DNA from: Ornithinimicrobium humiphilum
GTDB taxonomy: Bacteria > Actinomycetota > Actinomycetes > Actinomycetales > Dermatophilaceae
Direction of reading: 5' to 3'
DNA: 64,000 nucleotides
Assembly: GCF_006716885.1 (NCBI RefSeq)
Contig: NZ_VFPU01000001.1
Coordinates: 2,790,001-2,854,000 of the forward strand
Positions 8,466-18,843 of this stretch are shown in pieces (the first letter of the stretch is position 1; each line of letters begins with the position of its first letter). The notes beneath the pieces are model-generated. The model made no database searches, was not told where the DNA came from, and was given only the letters and a program-made list of their open reading frames with translations. The position numbers and the translations under genes are program-made.

Positions 8466-10511
8466 GTGCCCGCCGAGCCCTCCCGACAGTCCGCCTCCAC
8501 CACCCCAGACGCCGAGCTCGCCGCCGAGCAGGCCCACCTCGACCGTGCCCGTGCCGAGCTGGCCCGGATGCGCGAGCACACCCTCTCGCTGCAGGCCGAC
8601 GGCGGCGACGCCATCGCCGGCGAGTCGCTGGCCCGCACCCTGTGGCTGCGCGCCCGGGCGCTCCAGGACGACCCGCGCACCACGCTCTTCTTCGGCCGCC
8701 TCGACACCGACACCCCCGAGCGGCTCTACATCGGCCGCCGCCACGTCAGCGACGACGCGGGCGACCCCGTCGTCATCGACTGGCGCGCCGGAGTCTCGAC
8801 CGCCTTCTACCGGGCCGGCCCCGCCGAGCCGATGGGCGTGCTGCGCCGACGACGCTTCGGGGTCGAGGCCGGGCGGCTCACCGCCTACGAGGACGAGCTG
8901 CTCGAGGCCGGCGGGTCCGGCACGAGCGGCGAGAGCGGCGGCGAGATTCTCGCCCGCGAGATCGAACGCCCCCGCATCGGACCCATGCGCGACATCGTCG
9001 CGACGATCCAGCCCGAGCAGGACGAGATCGTCCGCGCCGACGTCGCCACCACCATCTGCGTGCAGGGCGCGCCCGGCACCGGCAAGACCGCGGTCGGCCT
9101 GCACCGGGCGGCCTGGCTGCTCTACGCCTTCCGCGAGCGCCTCTCCCGCACCGGTGTCCTCGTGGTCGGTCCCAACCGCGCCTTCCTCGAGCACGTCGGC
9201 GCGGTCCTGCCGTCGCTGGGCGAGGTCAGCGTGCGGCACGCGACGCTCGAGGAGCTGCTCGGCAGCGTGCCCGTGCGCGCCCAGGACGACCCCCACGTCG
9301 CCCGGCTCAAGGGCGAGGCCCGGATGGCCGAGGTGCTCGAGAGGGTGGTCTGGTCGCACGTCCGCCCCGCCACCGAGCCGCTGGTCGTCCCGCGCGGCGC
9401 CCACCGCTGGCGGGTGCCCGCCTACGCCGTGCAGGACATCCTCGACGAGCTGCGCTCCCGCGGGGTCCGGTATGCCGCAGCCCGGGCGATGCTCGCCCAG
9501 CGGCTCGCGCACGCCGTCCTCGTCGTTATGGAGAGCGCCGGCGACTCCCCCGACGACCGGGTCCAGGACGCCGTGGCGCGCTCGGCACCGGTGCGGGCCT
9601 ACGTGAAGAGCGTCTGGCCCGAGCTGACGCCCGCGGCGATGGTCGCCTCGCTGCTCTCGACCGGGGAGGGGTTGGAGGAGGACCAGCGGGCGATGGTCTG
9701 GGACCGACCCCGCACCCCCCGGACCGCCCGGTGGACGACGGCCGATCTGGCGCTGCTGGACGAGGCGGCCGACCTGATCGAGCGCACCCCGAGCCTGGGC
9801 CACGTCGTGCTCGACGAGGCCCAGGACCTCTCCCCGATGCAGCTGCGCGCGGTGGGGCGCCGGGCCGCGACCGGCTCCCTCACCGTGCTCGGCGACATCG
9901 CCCAGGGCACCACCCCGTGGTCGACGGGCTCCTGGGAGGAGTCGCTGCAGCATCTCGGCAAGCCGCTCGGCCGGGAGGAGGTCCACCTCGAGGTGCTCGA
10001 CCGCGGCTTCCGCGTGCCCGCCTCGGTCATCGACTACGCCGCCCGCCTGCTCCCCGAGATGGCGCCCGGGCTCGGCGCCCCCCGCTCTGTGCGCTCCCAC
10101 CCGGGCCGCCTCGAGGTGACCCGGGTGCAGGACCCGGTCCCGGGCACCGTGGACGCAGCCCGCGAGCTGTCGGCCCTGGAGGGCTCGCTCGGGGTGATCG
10201 TGCCCGACGCCTGGGTCGGGCGGGTCGGCGCGGCCCTGGCCGCGGCCGGCGTCGAGCACGAGGTGCTCGACGGCTCGCACGCCGAGGAGCGCATCCTGCC
10301 CGTCCACCTCGTGCCGGCCACGGTGGCCAAGGGCCTGGAGTTCGACCAGGTCGTCGTGACCGAGCCCGCCGCGATCGCCGCGGCCGAGCCGGATCGTCGC
10401 ACGGGCCTGCGCCGCCTCTACGTCGTCCTGACGCGAGCGGTCAGCGGCCTCACCGTCGTCCACGCCGACGACCTGCCCGGACCGCTCGCCGGGGCGGGGA
10501 AGACCGGGTAG
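8466..10511 (+). CDS. HelD-family superfamily 1 ATPase (RNA polymerase recycling motor)
   Basis: UvrD/Rep-like ATPase of 681 aa, GTG start. The N-terminal coiled coil (about 15-60, rich in Glu/Ala/Arg) is the arm that HelD inserts into RNA polymerase. Walker A is GAPGTGKT (201-208), Walker B with DEAQDLSP starts at D450, and late motifs include VPATVAKGLEFDQVVV and RRLYVVLTRA. The segment LFFGRLDT..YIGRRHV..VIDWRAG is typical of HelD proteins rather than DNA helicases. Known homologues release stalled RNA polymerase, and HelR of Streptomyces adds rifampicin tolerance. No rifamycin-associated element is evident in the 99-bp upstream gap, so that role is open. Confidence 0.88.
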   Translation: MPAEPSRQSASTTPDAELAAEQAHLDRARAELARMREHTLSLQADGGDAIAGESLARTLWLRARALQDDPRTTLFFGRLDTDTPERLYIGRRHVSDDAGDPVVIDWRAGVSTAFYRAGPAEPMGVLRRRRFGVEAGRLTAYEDELLEAGGSGTSGESGGEILAREIERPRIGPMRDIVATIQPEQDEIVRADVATTICVQGAPGTGKTAVGLHRAAWLLYAFRERLSRTGVLVVGPNRAFLEHVGAVLPSLGEVSVRHATLEELLGSVPVRAQDDPHVARLKGEARMAEVLERVVWSHVRPATEPLVVPRGAHRWRVPAYAVQDILDELRSRGVRYAAARAMLAQRLAHAVLVVMESAGDSPDDRVQDAVARSAPVRAYVKSVWPELTPAAMVASLLSTGEGLEEDQRAMVWDRPRTPRTARWTTADLALLDEAADLIERTPSLGHVVLDEAQDLSPMQLRAVGRRAATGSLTVLGDIAQGTTPWSTGSWEESLQHLGKPLGREEVHLEVLDRGFRVPASVIDYAARLLPEMAPGLGAPRSVRSHPGRLEVTRVQDPVPGTVDAARELSALEGSLGVIVPDAWVGRVGAALAAAGVEHEVLDGSHAEERILPVHLVPATVAKGLEFDQVVVTEPAAIAAAEPDRRTGLRRLYVVLTRAVSGLTVVHADDLPGPLAGAGKTG

Positions 10512-10577
10512 CAGGGCCGGAGGGCACGGCATACCGTGGGACCACGGACCGCCCGACCCCACCGAACAGGAGCGACC

Positions 10578-11216
10578 ATGCACCCCACGCACGTCCCGCT
10601 GCGCCTCGCGACCGGCGCCTACATCGTCAACTCCGGGATCAAAAAGCTCAAGGCCGACGACGAGGCCGCCGAGCAGGCGCACGGGTGGGCCTCCAGCGTC
10701 TACCCGGTCTTCAAGGACATGAAGGCCAAGGACTTCATGAAGCTCCTGGGCGTCGGCGAGATCGGCGTGGGCGCCCTCCTCCTCCTGCCGACCGTGCCCT
10801 CCGCCGTCGCCGGCGCGGCGCTGACCGCCTTCGGCGCCGGCCTCACCGGCATGTACCTCAACACCCCGGGCATGACGGAGTCCGACGGCATCCGTCCGAC
10901 CTCCGACGGCGCGGGCCTGGCCAAGGACGTGTGGCTGGTCGGCGCGGGCCTGACGCTCGCGAGCCAGTCCTTCCTCTCGGGCACCAGGCACGCCGCGAAG
11001 GCCGTGGCCGGCGGGGTCACCGGTGCGGCGGCCTCGGTGGCGGGCGGGGTCACCGGTGCCGCCACCTCCGTCGCCTCGGGCGTGACCGGCAAGGTCGGCT
11101 CGGCCTCCCACTCGGCCGGCGACGGCGTGCGCGGTCTGCTCGAGGGCGCCCACCACGCCCGCGAGGAGCTGGCCGACGCCCTGGCCGACCTGGCCGAGAG
11201 CGTCATCAAGCGCTGA
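10578..11216 (+). CDS. Membrane-associated protein with short amphipathic repeats, unknown function
   Basis: Product of 212 aa. ATG at 10578 follows a good AGGAG site. The first 120 residues hold two or three hydrophobic stretches (about 55-90 and 110-130) and the phrase LRLATGAYIVNSGIKK, somewhat like DoxX-type membrane proteins. From about 137 a repeated unit appears (GGVTGAAASVA, GGVTGAATSVA, SGVTGKVGSAS), followed by a charged helix ending in ESVIKR. The repeat is also visible in the DNA at about 11008-11095. It could be an amphipathic LEA/apolipoprotein-like tail lying on a membrane. No close functional family recognised. Confidence 0.75.
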   Translation: MHPTHVPLRLATGAYIVNSGIKKLKADDEAAEQAHGWASSVYPVFKDMKAKDFMKLLGVGEIGVGALLLLPTVPSAVAGAALTAFGAGLTGMYLNTPGMTESDGIRPTSDGAGLAKDVWLVGAGLTLASQSFLSGTRHAAKAVAGGVTGAAASVAGGVTGAATSVASGVTGKVGSASHSAGDGVRGLLEGAHHAREELADALADLAESVIKR

Positions 11217-11244
11217 CAGCGGAGCGCGCCCTACCGCGCCCGCC

Positions 11245-11273
11245 GGGGCCGCGTCCACCACGGACGCGGCCCC
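11245..11273. terminator. Bidirectional terminator between convergent genes
   Basis: Perfect 12-bp inverted repeat GGGGCCGCGTCC / GGACGCGGCCCC with a 5-nt loop, between the convergent genes ending at 11216 and 11305. It can serve both strands. Confidence 0.8.
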
Positions 11274-11304
11274 GTTGCCGTGCTCCCGTCGTGGAGGACG
11301 GGGC

Positions 11305-12993
11305 TCACCCGTGGGGCGTGCTCAGGTGGACGTGCACCTCGGAGACCACGACCGAGCCCTCGCCCACGGCGGAGGCGACCCGCTTGACCGAGCCGGCCCG
11401 CACGTCGCCCACCGCGAAGAGGCCCGGCACCGAGGTCTCGTGCGGGTGCAGGGCGGGACCGGCCGGGTCCTGCGCCACGTCGGTGCCGGTGAGCACGAAG
11501 CCGCGCTCGTCGCGGCGCACGTCCTCGGGCAGCCAGTCGGTGTGCGGCTCGGCCCCGATCATGACGAAGAGGCCGTCGACGTCGAGGTCGGTGGTGCTGC
11601 CGTCCTCGCGCGAGGTCAGCGTCAGGCTCTCCAGCCGACCGTCGCCCCGGGCCCCGGTGACGTCGCTGGCGAGGTGGACCATGATCACGGGCTCGCCGGC
11701 GATCGCGTCGACGAGGTAGGCCGACATGGTCTCCCCCAGCGACGCTCCCCGGACCACCAGGTGGACCTCGCGGCAGTAGCGCGCCAGCTGGAGCACGGCC
11801 TGGCCGGCGGAGTTGCCGCCACCGGTGACCGCCGCCGACAGCCCGGCGAGCGCGTGGGCGGCCGAGACGCTGGCGCCGTAGTAGACCCCCTTGCCGGTGA
11901 AGGCCTCGACGCTGGGCACCCCGAGCCGGCGGTAGGCGACCCCGCAGGCCAGCACGACGGCGCGGGCGGTGACGGTGCCCTGGCCGGAGATCGTGGCCCG
12001 GAAGTGGTCCTCGACGTTCTCCAGCGACTCGACCTCCCGGGTGAGCACGAACTGCGCACCGAAGACCCACGCCTGCTGGTAGCCGCGCTGCGCCAGCTCC
12101 GAGCCGCTCAGGCCGCGGGAGAAGCCCAGGTAGTTGCGGATGAGCGCGCTGGTGCCGGCCTGCCCGCCGATCGCCTCTCGCTCGACGACGAGCGTGGACA
12201 GACCCTCGGAGGCGCCGTAGACCGCAGCCGCCAGCCCGGACGGGCCGGCGCCGATGACGAGCAGGTCGAAGGCGCGCTCGCCGTCGAGCTCGGTCGGGAT
12301 GCCCCAGGCGCTGAGCACGTCCTTGTCGGTGGGGTCGACCAGCACGGGGGCGCCGATCGCGGGCATCCACACCACGACCTCGAAGTCACCGTCCGGCTGG
12401 GCCGCCTCCAGGACGTCCTGCCCCTGCGGCGAGCTGCGGTCGCGGAAGGCGTAGGGGATCCGGTTGCGCTGCAGCAGGTTGCTCACCTCGAAGGCGCGCC
12501 CGGAGTGCGGGTCCGCGACGACGACGACCTCGCGCTTGTTGCGCGGGTCCGCCCGGGACCAGTCCTGGACGATCTCGGCGATCGTGCGGTGGAAGAGCTC
12601 GTCCCCCTCCGACCACGGGCGCAGCACGTAGGAATGCAGGTCGCCCACCGCGGTCCCGCGCAGGATGGTCCGCGCGACGTCGGGGTCGGCCCAGGCGCCC
12701 CAGTCGACCAGCAGGCCGCGACGCGCCTCCGGATGGGCCGTCCGGGCCAGCGCGAGCAGGTCGTCGCGCTCCTGCGCGGGGATCCGGTCGTCGACCAGCA
12801 GCAGCGCCACGCGCTCGCCGCGGTCGGCGGCCCCTTCGAGCTGACGACGGGCGTCGGCCACCGACGCCTCGCCACGCACCCGGTAGCTGCCCGCGAAGCT
12901 GCGCGCGAGCTCGGTCTCGGTCCGACCGAGGCGGCGCGCGTCGGTCTCGACGGCGAGCAGCAGCGGGCGGACGCCCCATTCGTCCACGGCCAT
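11305..12993 (-). CDS. Fused REC-like/thioredoxin reductase-like flavoprotein lacking the CxxC pair
   Basis: FAD/NAD(P)H oxidoreductase of 562 aa. Residues about 8-140 resemble a degenerate receiver domain, about 150-235 a thioredoxin-like segment, and about 245-562 a thioredoxin-reductase core with IGAGPSG (247-253), VTGGGNSA and GLFAVGDVRAG. Where TrxR has CATC after the FAD helix, this protein has G373-A-S-V376, so no redox disulfide exists. It cannot act as a classical thioredoxin reductase and may be an NAD(P)H-dependent flavoenzyme or redox sensor. ATG at 12993 is supported by the onset of REC-like sequence. Databases describe such proteins as fused response regulator/thioredoxin-disulfide reductase. 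Confidence 0.85.
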   Translation of the reverse strand: MAVDEWGVRPLLLAVETDARRLGRTETELARSFAGSYRVRGEASVADARRQLEGAADRGERVALLLVDDRIPAQERDDLLALARTAHPEARRGLLVDWGAWADPDVARTILRGTAVGDLHSYVLRPWSEGDELFHRTIAEIVQDWSRADPRNKREVVVVADPHSGRAFEVSNLLQRNRIPYAFRDRSSPQGQDVLEAAQPDGDFEVVVWMPAIGAPVLVDPTDKDVLSAWGIPTELDGERAFDLLVIGAGPSGLAAAVYGASEGLSTLVVEREAIGGQAGTSALIRNYLGFSRGLSGSELAQRGYQQAWVFGAQFVLTREVESLENVEDHFRATISGQGTVTARAVVLACGVAYRRLGVPSVEAFTGKGVYYGASVSAAHALAGLSAAVTGGGNSAGQAVLQLARYCREVHLVVRGASLGETMSAYLVDAIAGEPVIMVHLASDVTGARGDGRLESLTLTSREDGSTTDLDVDGLFVMIGAEPHTDWLPEDVRRDERGFVLTGTDVAQDPAGPALHPHETSVPGLFAVGDVRAGSVKRVASAVGEGSVVVSEVHVHLSTPHG

Positions 12994-13083
12994 GCTCGCA
13001 GCGTAGGGGCGCGCGGCCCGTGCGCGCCATACCCCGACCGCCCGGATGCCCGCAGGCTTCGGCGGTGGGCCAGACTGGCAGGT

Positions 13084-14115
13084 ATGACGTACACGCCCAG
13101 CCCCGAGCGCTACGAGTCCATGCACTACCGGAGGGTCGGTCGTTCCGGCCTCAAGCTGCCGGCCATCAGCCTGGGCCTGTGGCACAACTTCGGCGACGAC
13201 GTCAGCTTCGAGCGCCAGGAGGCGGTGCTGCGCCGTGCCTTCGACCTCGGGATCACGCACTTCGACCTGGCCAACAACTACGGCCCGCCCTACGGCTCGG
13301 CCGAGGAGAACTTCGGCCGTCACCTGCGCCGCTCCTTCGCCGGGCTGCGCGACGAGCTGGTCATCTCCAGCAAGGCCGGCTGGGACATGTGGCCGGGCCC
13401 CTACGGGCAGATCGGCGGCTCCCGCAAGTATCTCGTCGCCAGCCTCGACCAGTCGCTGCGCCGCATGGGCCTCGACTACGTCGACATCTTCTACCACCAC
13501 CGTCCGGACCCGGAGACGCCGCTCGAGGAGACGATGGGCGCCCTCGACGCCATCGTCCGCTCCGGCAAGGCGCTCTACGTCGGGATCTCCTCCTACTCGG
13601 CCGAGGACGCCCGACGGGCCGCCGCGATCCTCGCCGACCTGGGCACCCCCCTGCTCATCCACCAGCCGTCCTACTCGATGCTCAACCGGTGGATCGAGCA
13701 CGACCAGCTGCTCGACACCCTCGACGAGGTGGGCGCCGGCTGCATCGCCTTCACGCCGCTCGCCCAGGGCCTGCTGACCGACAAGTACCTCCACGGCGTC
13801 CCCGAGGGCTCGCGCGCCACCCAGGGCAAGAGCCTGTCGACCACGATGCTGTCGGAGGAGACGCTCACCCACCTGCGGGCGCTGAACGAGATCGCCGCGA
13901 GCCGCGGGCAGACGCTGGCCCAGCTCGCGCTCGCCTGGGCGCTGCGCGACGAGCGGATGACCTCCGTGCTCGTGGGCGCCAGCCGCCCCGAGCAGCTGGA
14001 GCAGAACGTCGGCGCGCTCGACCGCGTCTCGTTCACCGCCGACGAGCTCGCGCTCGTCGACCAGCACGCCCGCGACGCCGGCGTCGACCTCTGGCAGGAC
14101 GCCCGGCTCGGATGA
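13084..14115 (+). CDS. Aldo/keto reductase (YghZ/L-glyceraldehyde 3-phosphate reductase type)
   Basis: NADPH-dependent (beta/alpha)8-barrel reductase of 343 aa. The AKR tetrad is visible: D61 (HFDLANNYG), Y66, K97 (ISSKAGWDMW) and H138 (FYHHRPDP). The WDMWPGPYG stretch and the VLVGASRPEQLEQN cofactor motif match the YghZ/Gpr and potassium-channel beta-subunit branch. This branch reduces L-glyceraldehyde 3-phosphate and methylglyoxal-like aldehydes. Its stop overlaps the next ATG by 4 bp (ATGA), so it leads a three-gene operon with an HD protein and an AlkD-like protein. Confidence 0.9.
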   Translation: MTYTPSPERYESMHYRRVGRSGLKLPAISLGLWHNFGDDVSFERQEAVLRRAFDLGITHFDLANNYGPPYGSAEENFGRHLRRSFAGLRDELVISSKAGWDMWPGPYGQIGGSRKYLVASLDQSLRRMGLDYVDIFYHHRPDPETPLEETMGALDAIVRSGKALYVGISSYSAEDARRAAAILADLGTPLLIHQPSYSMLNRWIEHDQLLDTLDEVGAGCIAFTPLAQGLLTDKYLHGVPEGSRATQGKSLSTTMLSEETLTHLRALNEIAASRGQTLAQLALAWALRDERMTSVLVGASRPEQLEQNVGALDRVSFTADELALVDQHARDAGVDLWQDARLG

Positions 14116-14780
14116 CCGAGGCGCTCCTCGACCGCTGGCTGGCCGACGCGGAGCTGCTCGCCCCGCGCGCCGGCCGCGACCGCTGGCTGCGGGAGGGCTC
14201 GCTGCTGCTGCGCGGCTGGGGCGAACCGCACCGCGGCTACCACACGGTCGAGCACCTCGCCGAGATGCTGGCCGCGCTCGACGAGCTCGAGGCGGCGGGC
14301 GCGCTGGGCGTGGGTGAGGCGCTGCTGGCCCGGGCGGTCGCGTGGTTCCACGACCTGCACTACGACCCCCGGGCCGCCCCGGGCAGCAACGAGCACCGCA
14401 GCGCGACCATGGCCCGCGACCACCTGCACTCCCTCGGCGTCGACGACGCGCTCGTCGACGCCGTGGAGGCCGGCGTGCTCCTGACGGAGGCGCACCGGGT
14501 CGAGGCGGGCGCACGGCATACCCCGATGCTGGAGGCGGTGCACGACGCCGACCTGTGGATCCTCTCCGCCCCCCAGGAGAGGTATGCCGCCTACCGCGCC
14601 CAGGTGCGCCGCGAGTACGCCCACGTGCCCGACGACGCCTTCCGCGTCGGCCGGGCGCAGGTGCTCGCCGGCTTCGCCGGGCGCGAGCGCATCTACCGGA
14701 CCGACCACGCGCACGCCGCCTGGACGGAGCGCGCCCGTCGCAACCTCGCCGCCGAGCTCGCCGACCTGGGGCGGCCGTGA
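14112..14780 (+). CDS. HD-domain predicted metal-dependent phosphohydrolase
   Basis: Product of 222 aa with the spacing of small bacterial HD proteins: H44 and H48 in YHTVEHL, H80-D81 in WFHDLHYD, and a later Asp in VHDADLWIL. The family includes nucleotidases and phosphodiesterases, but the substrate cannot be read from sequence. It overlaps both neighbours by 4 bp, so translation is coupled to the aldo/keto reductase before it and to the alkylation-repair protein after it. The neighbours hint at a damage or housecleaning function (inference). Confidence 0.82.
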   Translation: MTEALLDRWLADAELLAPRAGRDRWLREGSLLLRGWGEPHRGYHTVEHLAEMLAALDELEAAGALGVGEALLARAVAWFHDLHYDPRAAPGSNEHRSATMARDHLHSLGVDDALVDAVEAGVLLTEAHRVEAGARHTPMLEAVHDADLWILSAPQERYAAYRAQVRREYAHVPDDAFRVGRAQVLAGFAGRERIYRTDHAHAAWTERARRNLAAELADLGRP

Positions 14781-15373
14781 GCGCTCCGGACGCCGTCCTC
14801 GTCGCGCAGGTCCGCGAGGCGCTGGCCGCCGCGGGCGACCCGGAGCGCGCCACCTGGGAGGCGACGGTGCGCGAGCTCTGGGACGGCGCCACCCACCGCG
14901 AGGAGCGCTATGCCGCGACCACCCTCGCCGAGCACCGGTGCGCCCGGGAGTGGCAGGACCCCGAGGTCCTCGGGCTCTACCGCCACCTGGTCGTCACGGG
15001 CGCCTGGTGGGACCACGTCGACCGGATCGCCAGCCACCTCGTCGGGGGCGTGCTGGCGGGGCACCGCGAGGCCGTCACCCCCGTGATGGACGCCTGGGCG
15101 GTCGACGACGACCTGTGGCTGCGGCGCACCGCGATCCTGAGCCAGCTCGGCCACAAGGAGGACACCGACACCGCGCTGCTGCGGCGGTGCGTGCTCGCCA
15201 ACCTGGAGGGCTCCCGCTTCGGGTCGGAGTTCTTCGTCCGGAAGGCGGTCGGGTGGGCGCTGCGGCAGCACGCCCGCACCGACCCGGAGTGGGTGCTCGC
15301 GCTCGTCGACGAGCTGGGCGACCGGCTCAGCGGGCTGAGCCGGCGCGAGGCCCTCAAGCACCTGGGCGGCTGA
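14777..15373 (+). CDS. AlkD-like DNA alkylation repair protein
   Basis: All-helical HEAT-like protein of 198 aa, GTG start overlapping the previous stop. Family markers are REERYAATTLAEHR, a tryptophan-rich TGAWWDHVDRIASHLVGG, LWLRRTAILSQLGHKEDTD, the block EFFVRKAVGWALRQHARTD, and LSRREALKHL at the end. AlkD-type glycosylases excise bulky alkylated purines such as 3- and 7-alkyl adducts. Length is slightly below the usual 220-240 aa. Last gene of the operon. Function in repair is by family only. Confidence 0.85.
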   Translation: MSAPDAVLVAQVREALAAAGDPERATWEATVRELWDGATHREERYAATTLAEHRCAREWQDPEVLGLYRHLVVTGAWWDHVDRIASHLVGGVLAGHREAVTPVMDAWAVDDDLWLRRTAILSQLGHKEDTDTALLRRCVLANLEGSRFGSEFFVRKAVGWALRQHARTDPEWVLALVDELGDRLSGLSRREALKHLGG

Positions 15374-15378
15374 GCCGC

Positions 15379-16152
15379 TCAGCGGCGCGCCCACCACCAG
15401 TCGACCAGCGGCCACCACGGCTCGTCGCCGCAGAGCCGCTCGGCCAGCCGACGCCCCGCCCAGCGCGCCTCGACGACGTCGTCCAGCAGCGGCCGGACGT
15501 CCGCCCGCCCCGTCAGCTCGGCGGCCATCACCGCGAGCACGTTGACGCCCTCGGCCCAGCTGCCCCGGGCGTGTCCGGCCGCGACCGTGATCCGCTCGTA
15601 GCCCACGGGGGCCAGCCCGTGCGTCCCCACCCGCAGCCCGGTCTCCTCCTGGAGCTCGCGCACCGCGGCCTGCCGCACCGTCTCGTGCGGTTCCCGCTTT
15701 CCGCCGGGCGGGGCCCAGCCCTCGCGCGAGGCGCTGCGGACCAGCACCATCTCCCCGGTGTCCCGGGCCGCCACGAGCACGACGGCCGCGGACGCTGCGG
15801 GCGGCGGCTCGTGCGGCGAGGCAACCACCTCCAGCAGGTGCGGCAGGCCGAGCCAGGCGAGCCCGTCCCGGTGCCGGGCGAGGGGATGCTCGCCGCGGCG
15901 CTTGCGGAAGCGCAGACCCGAGCCCTCCAGCCGGCGGACGAGGTCCGCCCCGGTGGTGGGCCGGGCGCCCGCGGCGAGGACCGCGTCCCGGCGTTCCTCG
16001 GGGACGTCGTAGTGGTCGCCCTCGAAGGACCGCGGCGGGATGCCCGCGCGTCGGGCGAAGGCGTGCAGCTCCTCCAGCGAGACGTCGCTGATGACGTGGC
16101 ACCACAGCCGGCCGTGCGCCGGCCAGATCGGGGTGTCGACCCAGATCGTCAT
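15379..16152 (-). CDS. DUF4031-NUDIX fusion hydrolase
   Basis: Two-domain protein of 257 aa. Residues 1-85 are a DUF4031 module ([19 protein letters not shown], then [29 protein letters not shown]). From about 120 there is a NUDIX fold with the box [24 protein letters not shown], all catalytic Glu residues present. DUF4031 usually occurs as a separate small protein. The fusion suggests the first domain helps recognise the substrate of the NUDIX pyrophosphatase, perhaps a modified nucleotide. The start overlaps the stop of the upstream ynfA-like gene by 4 bp, so the two are coupled. Confidence 0.85.
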   Translation of the reverse strand: MTIWVDTPIWPAHGRLWCHVISDVSLEELHAFARRAGIPPRSFEGDHYDVPEERRDAVLAAGARPTTGADLVRRLEGSGLRFRKRRGEHPLARHRDGLAWLGLPHLLEVVASPHEPPPAASAAVVLVAARDTGEMVLVRSASREGWAPPGGKREPHETVRQAAVRELQEETGLRVGTHGLAPVGYERITVAAGHARGSWAEGVNVLAVMAAELTGRADVRPLLDDVVEARWAGRRLAERLCGDEPWWPLVDWWWARR

Positions 16153-16487
16153 GCGCCGACCGAGCGGGGGGCGTACATGATGAGCGCGACGCCGACCAGG
16201 CACACGAGCGCGCCCGCCACGTCCCAGCGGTCGGGCCGGAAGCCGTCGACGACCATGCCCCAGAGCAGCGACCCGACGATGAAGACGCCGCCGTAGGCCG
16301 CCAGCACGCGGCCGAAGTGCGCGTCGGGCTGGAAGGCCGCGACCACGCCGTAGAGGCCGAGGCAGATCACCCCGAGGCCGACGAGGATCCACCCGCGGTG
16401 CTCCTTGATGCCCTGCCAGACGAGCCAGGCGCCGCCGATCTCGAGCACGGCGGCCAGGGCGAAGAGCAGGATCGAGCGGCCGGTCAT
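16149..16487 (-). CDS. YnfA/UPF0060 small membrane protein
   Basis: A 112-aa protein with four transmembrane helices. The motifs [21 protein letters not shown] and [26 protein letters not shown] are diagnostic for UPF0060 (YnfA), a relative of small multidrug-resistance exporters. Substrate unknown. It overlaps the DUF4031-NUDIX gene downstream. Confidence 0.9.
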   Translation of the reverse strand: MTGRSILLFALAAVLEIGGAWLVWQGIKEHRGWILVGLGVICLGLYGVVAAFQPDAHFGRVLAAYGGVFIVGSLLWGMVVDGFRPDRWDVAGALVCLVGVALIMYAPRSVGA

Positions 16488-16626
16488 GGGCACGAGCGTA
16501 TGCGGTGCGCCGGCTGCGGGCGGCCTGTGGACAACTCCTGCGCGGCCCGGGACCGGCCGCCTAGCGTCGGGGCACGGGCGGTGGCGCCGTGCCGCCGCCC
16601 GCCACCGCACACGGGAGGAACGGTCC

Positions 16627-16923
16627 ATGAGCAACCACTTCGCGGTCGACACCGCACGCCTGGCCGCGGCGTCGGGCGACGTCGAGCGCATCGCCGGCAC
16701 GATCGACTCGGAGGTGCGGGCGATGATGGCCTCGCTCGTGGCCCTCCAGGACTGCTGGCAGGGATCGGCGTCGGCGCGCTTCCAGGCCGTCGTGCAGGAC
16801 TGGCGCGCGACCGAGGAGCGGGTGACGGCGTCGCTGCAGCAGATCTCCTCGACGCTGCGGATGTCCGGCCAGGACTACGAGCAGGTGGAGCAGGCCAACC
16901 GGATGCGGTTCACCGCCGGCTGA
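16627..16923 (+). CDS. WXG100-family protein (EsxA-like)
   Basis: A 98-aa helical-hairpin protein with a W-x-G turn as W44-Q-G46 and the C-terminal YxxxE-like motif YEQVEQ near 82-87 expected of type VII secretion substrates. The ATG follows GGGAGGAAC. No ESX ATPase, membrane component or second Esx partner lies in the window, so it is an orphan copy. It may be exported by a type VII system encoded elsewhere. Confidence 0.9.
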   Translation: MSNHFAVDTARLAAASGDVERIAGTIDSEVRAMMASLVALQDCWQGSASARFQAVVQDWRATEERVTASLQQISSTLRMSGQDYEQVEQANRMRFTAG

Positions 16924-16934
16924 CGGGAACGCCG

Positions 16935-16970
16935 ACGGGGCGGCCCCTCCAGCTGGAGGGACCGCCCCGT
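16935..16970. terminator. Strong bidirectional terminator
   Basis: ACGGGGCGG and CCGCCCCGT arms with an inner CCCTCC/GGAGGG stem around AGCT. It lies between the convergent WXG100 gene (stop 16923) and groEL (stop 17020). Confidence 0.8.
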
Positions 16971-17019
16971 CGTGCCGTGGACCACCCGCGCGTGGCGGGC
17001 GAGCTCGGATCCGGATGGA

Positions 17020-18753
<1,734 letters not shown>

Positions 18754-18760
18754 TCAGGTG

Positions 18761-18787
18761 TTATCACTCTCGTGGCGAGAGTGCTAG
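18761..18787. promoter_or_regulatory. CIRCE element 1 (HrcA operator)
   Basis: TTATCACTC, 9-nt spacer, GAGTGCTAG. This is one mismatch from each consensus arm of TTAGCACTC-N9-GAGTGCTAA. It lies 119 bp before the groEL start. Confidence 0.92.
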
Positions 18788-18795
18788 GTCCATGA

Positions 18796-18822
18796 TTAGC
18801 ACTCGACCCCTCCGAGTGCAAA
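18796..18822. promoter_or_regulatory. CIRCE element 2 (HrcA operator)
   Basis: TTAGCACTC, 9-nt spacer, GAGTGCAAA: left arm perfect, right arm one mismatch. It is only 8 bp from the first CIRCE, giving a tandem operator for groEL. The -35/-10 of groEL probably lies between or within the two copies. Confidence 0.93.
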
Positions 18823-18843
18823 TGGCGCGGCCGCGCGTCGGGC

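Noticed and set aside
11005..11095. Repeated GGCGGGGTCACCGG units as a possible CRISPR or regulatory repeat
   Set aside because: The units lie in frame in a coding region and give repeated GGVTGAA peptides. Spacers are not unique and no cas gene is present.
5052..11261. A 2069-codon open frame on the minus strand opposite the protease, sulfolipid and HelD genes
   Set aside because: It is antisense to five genes with clear family matches, has low-complexity composition (Gly, Arg, Asp, His, Val rich) and no domain. GC-rich third positions create such frames.
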